Both the position numbers and the translations under genes were made by a program. Shown piece by piece: positions 58,500-64,000 of a stretch of 64,000 nucleotides of DNA. The stretch spans positions 161,544,352 through 161,608,351 of the forward strand of contig NC_080571.1 of assembly GCF_030247185.1 (NCBI RefSeq), in the 5' to 3' direction. The DNA comes from Malaya genurostris. Taxonomy: Eukaryota; Arthropoda; Insecta; Diptera; Culicidae. The notes beneath the pieces were generated by a model. The model saw nothing but the letters and a program-made list of their open reading frames with translations. It did no database searches and was not told where the DNA came from. Numbering within the stretch: the first letter of the stretch is position 1; each line of letters opens with the position of its first letter.

Positions 58500-59137
58500 T
58501 AATATTTTATTTTCAAAATATTATTTTAGACTTAGTGACAGATATTTTTAAAAATAATTAAAAACATAAAACTTTGTATAACTAAAAAAGTAAACATCGC
58601 ATCTCAAAACCATTCAATAGCGTTTAGAATGACGGGTAGACCTATGATTTGCGACTAGTTTGATCGAAATCGGTCAAGCCATCTCTGAGATCTCGACCTC
58701 TTTGTTGGCAACACACCTTACAAATATCGAATTTATCGAAATTTTTGTGTAAACGACTTTTCCCCTTATTCCAGCAGTAGAAGTTTCGAGCGCTGTCTGG
58801 CAAAGAAATGCTTGGGAGCAACGGAAAACACGATTTTTTATACTGTTACATACAATTGTTTCTAACTAACAAAAATACTGTGTTCAGCATCCTTTTTCAT
58901 GACAATTCACCATGGACCGATTTTAGTACGGTTCGTTTTTGGCAACATAATCGTTCGAATATGGCATATGTAAACCAGATGATATCAGCATTTTCGAGTT
59001 GAAAGCAATTCCATAATTATATTGATTTAAACTGCTTACAGCAATTAAAGCTGGAAAAACATAACTTTTATATACCATACGACTTAGCTCGTCGAGATCA
59101 GCAAATGCGTGTGTGACAAATATTTTCACTCAATTTA

Positions 59138-59690
59138 TATTTTTACACATCATTCAATTGCTAGTGATACCAGCAACAATTTTCGCTCAACTACCATTCC
59201 TGCACAATCAAAAGAAAACATTGAACAACCCATAAATTTATAAATTTATATATGAATTTTTCATTTTTTTTACATGTTTGTATATAACTCAAAAATTAAA
59301 GCGATGACATGTACATTTTGTCGTGAATACGACTTACTTTACTATGGGGTGCCTTTTCAAAATTAGCCATATGGAAGAATAGGCAGAACTTAACCGTGAA
59401 TATCTCGACTTGTATTAATGACAGCAACATAATTCTCTCACTATTTCATCAAAAATATTATCAGGAATTTAGGATAATATTTTGAAAAGTGTGAGATAAC
59501 CACAAACAACTCAAAAATCAAGATTTCTCAAAAATTGTAAATAACGCGGAAAACTCTTTACTTTCGCCTGGGTTTTTCGCGCAAGGACGACGATTTTGAA
59601 ATAGTCAGGCACATATCTTCAACTGACTGTGTGTAAAAGGGGAACCGTGGTCGAAAATCGAACATTTATTCTTGTGCGTTGGATGGAAGC
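59138..59690. other. Left part of the 1.79-kb inserted DNA, no gene seen
   Basis: A/T-rich. Contains the 41-bp block GTGAATACGACTTACTTTAC...CTTTTCAAAATT (59333) shared with the first array. Confidence 0.45.
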
Positions 59691-60370
59691 AGGCGTGCGT
59701 GGTTAAAAACCTCAAACGCTCAGGTCGCAACTCCCATTTGGACTTCAGTCGTCCAGTTGAGTCCAATAATGAGAGCAGACCTTTTGCGTGGTATAAAGCC
59801 TCAAACGCTTAGGTCGTGCTTTCATTTGAACTTCAATCGTCAGGTGGAGCAGTCGTCAATGCTTTCATTTCGACTTCGGTCGTCAGGTGGAGCTGTCGTC
59901 AATAATGATAGCAGATCTTTTGCGTGGTATCAAACCTCAAACGCTCAGATCATGCTCTCATTTGGACTTCGGTCGTCAGATGGAGCTGTCGTCAATAATG
60001 GGAGCAGACCTTTTGCGTGGTATAAAGCCTCAAACGCTTAGGTCGTGCTCTCATTTGGACTTCAATCGTCGAGAGCAGCAGTCGTCAATGCTTTCATTTG
60101 GACTTCGGTCGTCAGGTGGAGCAGTCGTCAATAATGAGAGCAGACCTTTTGCGTGGTATCAAACCTCAAACGCTCAGGTCATGCTCTCATTTGAACTTCA
60201 GTCGTCAGCAGTTGGTAATAAAATTAGACCTTTTGCGTGGTATAGAGCCTCAAACGCTTAGGTCGTGCTTTCATTTGGACTTTAATTGTCGGGAGCAGCA
60301 GTGGACAATGCTTTTATTTGGACTTCGGTCGTCAGGTGGAGCAGTCGTCAGGTCGCAGAGCCAGTTTCCC
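59690..60370. repeat. Dimeric minisatellite (CTTTTGCGTGGTAT...CTCAAACGCTCAGGTC)
   Basis: The landmark CAGACCTTTTGCGTGGTAT occurs at about 59776, 59912, 60005, 60141 and 60226, giving alternating spacings of 136, 93, 136 and 86 bp. The repeat is therefore dimeric, ~229 bp, made of a ~93-bp monomer and the same monomer with ~43 bp extra. Long frames are open across it only because the repeat lacks stops. It is duplicated at 63274-63950. Confidence 0.88.
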
Positions 60371-60925
60371 TTCGAAGAAGATCGATCACATCATCATGTT
60401 GGTGGTCGTTTGCATTGGAGCAAAATACAACGGAAAATGGACAACAATGTGGAACATTCTGCAAAATGAGCCCTTCTAATGGCTCCAAATGTTACCTAAA
60501 GAACTATAAGGATTGCTTCTTTGTAAATCGAAAATTAAAATTATCAGTGTAGTGCAAATCTAAGATAATTTGATCAGTTTTTTGCAATTTTCACACTTCT
60601 ACATTTGCAACAGTGTTTAAAATCGTTTATATCTAATCAGTGTTTAATATCTCAGAAAATTATACAATTTGGCTCTTCTGGGATGCCAGAAATTAATCCC
60701 GTACAACATTTTGATAGTATTTTTTACTAAAATATTGAAATGCGAAATGAAATAACCGACATCAAGTTTCTCTAAGGTGCCATTTAGAACCATAATTTTA
60801 TACCCAAATAATTATACGAAATTTTACTTCACTCTACTGTATATGGCCCATTTTCAACCAGTTGTAGTTCGTAGTAAAATTCCTGCTTGATTTTTGTTTT
60901 ACAAGCAATTAAGAAAAAATTGAGT
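60371..60925. other. Right part of the 1.79-kb inserted DNA, no gene seen
   Basis: A/T-rich with no recognisable gene; absent from the next copy, which is cut at 63968. Confidence 0.45.
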
Positions 60926-61562
60926 TGGCTAAACCGTTTTCTACAAACTCAGATTCATATGAAATATGAATAACTTCCAAATAAGGTTCCTGAATTACGT
61001 TTCGATCTGACTTCTGATTGCGGAACCACAGGATGATATATGAAACGAAATTAAAATAATGCAATTCACTGAACCGATCTTAGATTCAAATGAAATCTAA
61101 GAATCATCTATGATTCCAATGAGAGGTCTTAAAAACACATAAATTAATATGGTTTATCGGGTTGGCAGATTTGGATAGTCGATCACCAAATGAATTTATT
61201 TAAGTTTAAGCGGTATTCGTTCTTGGATTCGAAATTTACCTTCAAATTTTATTTCCCACTACAATTTCTTAAAGATGTCTACACACTCCTCAGGTGAACT
61301 TAATTGATTTCGGCTACACAGATTTTAGTTAAGTTTTCAGTATCGATTCGTTTTTCAAAGCTCAATCATTTTCTCAGAAAGGCCAAATCGAACTTCAAAA
61401 ACAAAAATTCAAATTGAAGGACAAAATTTTATCCGATTCTGGAATTACAGATGATGAGTTTTTAAAATTCAATTTTATCCGATTCTGGAATTACAGATGA
61501 TGAGTTTTTAAAATTCATACCGATGTAATTGTTTTATGGCCATTCGAATCGATGGCAAATGT

Positions 61563-61720
<158 letters not shown>

Positions 61721-61928
61721 TTTAGCATGATTTTAATCGGTCCATTGCTGCGGCATTGCTTTGTCATACAGCACTCAAAACTCCTACTGCTTTAATAAAG
61801 GAAAAAGTCGCTCACACAAAAATATCGATATTCCCGTTAAAATTGGATAAATTTTAAGAATCTATTACTATTAATTATTATTACTTAGATTGCCGTGCGG
61901 AATCTAAGTCTAAAATAATATTTTGTTT

Positions 61929-62082
61929 TTTTTTTTTGTTTCGATTATAGAGGTTTTAACCTTAAGGGCATTCGCCTCTTCGGGCCAGAAAAACTTTCTG
62001 ACCCTATGTGCGGGGTTGGGAATCGAACCCAGGTGGGCTGCGTAAAAGGCATCGACTTACCAATTACGCTACACCCGTCCCC
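61929..62082 (-). mobile_element. tRNA-Lys-like SINE in array unit 5
   Basis: Duplicate of 58348-58499. The flanking duplication TAATATTTTGTTT is perfect here (61916-61928 and 62083-62095), so this copy best shows the original insertion. Confidence 0.87.
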
Positions 62083-63273
62083 TAATATTTTGTTTTCAAA
62101 ATATTATTTTAGACTTAGTGACAGATATTTTTAAAAATAATTAAAAACATAAAACTTTGTATAACTAAAAAAGTAAACATCGCATCTCAAAACCATTCAA
62201 TAGCGTTTAGAATGACGGGTAGACCTATGATTTGCGACTAGTTTGATCGAAATCGGTCAAGCTATCTCTGAGATCTCGACCTCTTTGTTGGCAACACACC
62301 TTACAAATATCGAATTTATCGAAATTTTTGTGTAAACGACTTTTCCCCTTATTCCAGCAGTAGAAGTTTCGAGCGCTGTCTGGCAAAGAAATGCTTGGGA
62401 GCAACGGAAAACACGATTTTTTATACTGTTACATACAATTGTTTCTAACTAACAAAAATACTGTGTTCAGCATCCTTTTTCATGACAATTCACCATGGAC
62501 CGATATTAGTACGGTTCGTTTTTGGCAACATAATCGTTCGAATATGGCATATGTAAACCAGATGATGTCAGCATTTTCGAGTTGAAAGCAATTCCATAAT
62601 TATATTGATTTAAACTGCTTACAGCAATTAAAGCTAGAAAAACATAACTTTTATATACCATACGACTTAGCTCGTCGAGATCAGCAAATGCGTGTGTGAC
62701 AAATATTTTCACTCAATTTATATTTTTACACATCATTCAATTGCTAGTGATACCAGCAACAATTTTCGCTCAACTACCATTCCTGCACAATCAAAAGAAA
62801 ACATTGAACAACCCATAAATTTATAAATTTATATATGAATTTTTCATTTTTTTTTACATGTTTGTATATAACTCAAAAATTAAAGCGATGACATGTACAT
62901 TTTGTCGTGAATACGACTTACTTTACTATGGGGTGCCTTTTCAAAATTAGCCATATGGAAGAATAGGCAGAACTTAACCGTGAATATCTCGACTTGTATT
63001 AATGACAGCAACATAATTCTCTCACTATTTCATCAAAAATATTATCAGGAATTTAGGATAATATTTTGAAAAGTGTGAGATAACCACAAACAACTCAAAA
63101 ATTAAGATTTCTCAAAAATTGTAAATAACGCGGAAAACTCTTTACTTTCGCCTGGGTTTTTCGCGCAAGGACGACGATTTTGAAGTAGTCAGGCACATAT
63201 CTTCAACTGACTGTGTGTAAAAGGGGAACCGTGGTCGAACATCGAACATTTATTCTTGTGCGTTGGATGGAAG

Positions 63274-63950
63274 CAGGCGTGCGTGGTTAAAAACCTCAAA
63301 CGCTCAGGTCGCAACTCCCATTTGGACTTCAGTCGTCCAGTTGAGTCCAATAATGAGAGCAGACCTTTTGCGTGGTATAAAGCCTCAAACGCTTAGGTCG
63401 AGCTTTCATTTGAACTTCAATCGTCAGGTGGAGCAGTCGTCAATGCTTTCATTTCGACTTCGGTCGTCAGATGGAGCTGTCGTCAATAATGATAGCAGAT
63501 CTTTTGCGTGGTATCAAACCTCAAACGCTCAGATCATGCTCTCATTTGGACTTCGGTCGTCAGATGGAGCTGTCGTCAATAATGGGAGCAGACCTTTTGC
63601 GTGGTATAAAGCCTCAAACGCTTAGGTCGTGCTCTCATTTGGACTTCAATCGTCGAGAGCAGCAGTCGTCAATGCTTTCATTTGGACTTCGGTCGTCAGG
63701 TGGAGCAGTCGTCAATAATGAGAGCAGACCTTTTGCGTGGTATCAAACCTCAAACGCTCAGGTCATGCTCTCATTTGAACTTCAGTCGTCAGCAGTTGGT
63801 AATAAAATCAGACCTTTTGCGTGGTATAGAGCCTCAAACGCTTAGGTCGTGCTTTCATTTGGACTTCAATCGTCGGGAGCAGCAGTGGACAATGCTTTTA
63901 TTTGGACTTCGGTCGTCAGGTGGAGCAGTCGTCAGGTCGCAGAGCCAGTT
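63274..63950. repeat. Dimeric minisatellite, second copy
   Basis: Same arrangement as 59690-60370, with only scattered substitutions. Confidence 0.88.
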
Positions 63951-64000
63951 TCCCTTCGAAGAAGATCGATTTAAACTGCTTACAGCAATTAAAGCTGGAA

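Larger units (their letters stand above)
61721..63968. repeat. Large array, unit 5 (partial copy of unit 4, offset 3,583)
   Basis: Repeats 58138-60370 with an offset of 3,583 bp, including the SINE and minisatellite. At 63968 it jumps back to sequence equal to 62607 onward (period 1,361), so a further nested duplication starts at the window edge. Confidence 0.87.

Noticed and set aside
59679..60469. Three overlapping ~120-codon frames
   Set aside because: Open only because the ~93/136-bp repeat lacks stops. No start context, domain or conserved single frame supports a protein; kept only as a low-priority check.

Overview
This looks like a repeat-rich nuclear contig from an insect, most likely a dipteran and plausibly a mosquito. 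The evidence is canonical GT-AG introns, tRNA-derived SINEs, I-clade and RTE-type LINE debris, mariner/Tc1/hAT/TTAA elements and a roo-like BEL/Pao retroelement. The species cannot be fixed from the sequence. There is no prokaryotic gene content, no CRISPR array and no rRNA gene.

Layout. (1) 1-9344: tandem units of 3,311 bp, built of a ~320-bp inverted-repeat element (MITE-A), anonymous DNA, half of a ~362-bp TIR element (MITE-B), a BEL LTR fragment and 1.34 kb of unknown DNA. (2) 8812-20074: a nearly complete but dead BEL/Pao retroelement on the minus strand. It has two LTRs, a tRNA-Trp-type primer site, a gag with a PHD finger, protease, reverse transcriptase, RNase H, integrase, and an F-type envelope-like region in frame with pol. 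It sits inside a MITE-B copy with 5-bp target duplications. It is itself interrupted by a TTAA foldback element and by a 1.8-kb insertion with a 23-bp target duplication, which in turn carries a small TIR element. (3) 20075-24970: two duplicated blocks ending in internally deleted mariners. (4) 24971-25446: a long (TA)n tract. (5) 25460-31428: the only host gene recognised, three exons of a TMCC/Dementin-family coiled-coil gene on the plus strand. Its 5.1-kb first intron is full of LINE fragments and contains a perfect 100-bp inverted repeat. (6) 32-43.6 kb: degenerate RTE LINE copies, a 2.1-kb tandem duplication with IS630/Tc1-type transposase relics, hAT-like ends made of CCCGTA repeats, and a TIR element with an internal 138-bp triplication and a nested tRNA-Val-like SINE. 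(7) 43.7-64 kb: a tandem array of ~4.6-4.8-kb units with variable (GT)n tracts. The last units carry a tRNA-Lys-like SINE and a dimeric minisatellite.

Apart from the TMCC gene, everything recognisable is mobile or satellite DNA. The main value of the window is its layered insertion history, which can be ordered from target-site duplications, empty sites and the LTR pieces trapped in the tandem units. Near-identity of neighbouring units means that assembly duplication must be excluded before biology is inferred.
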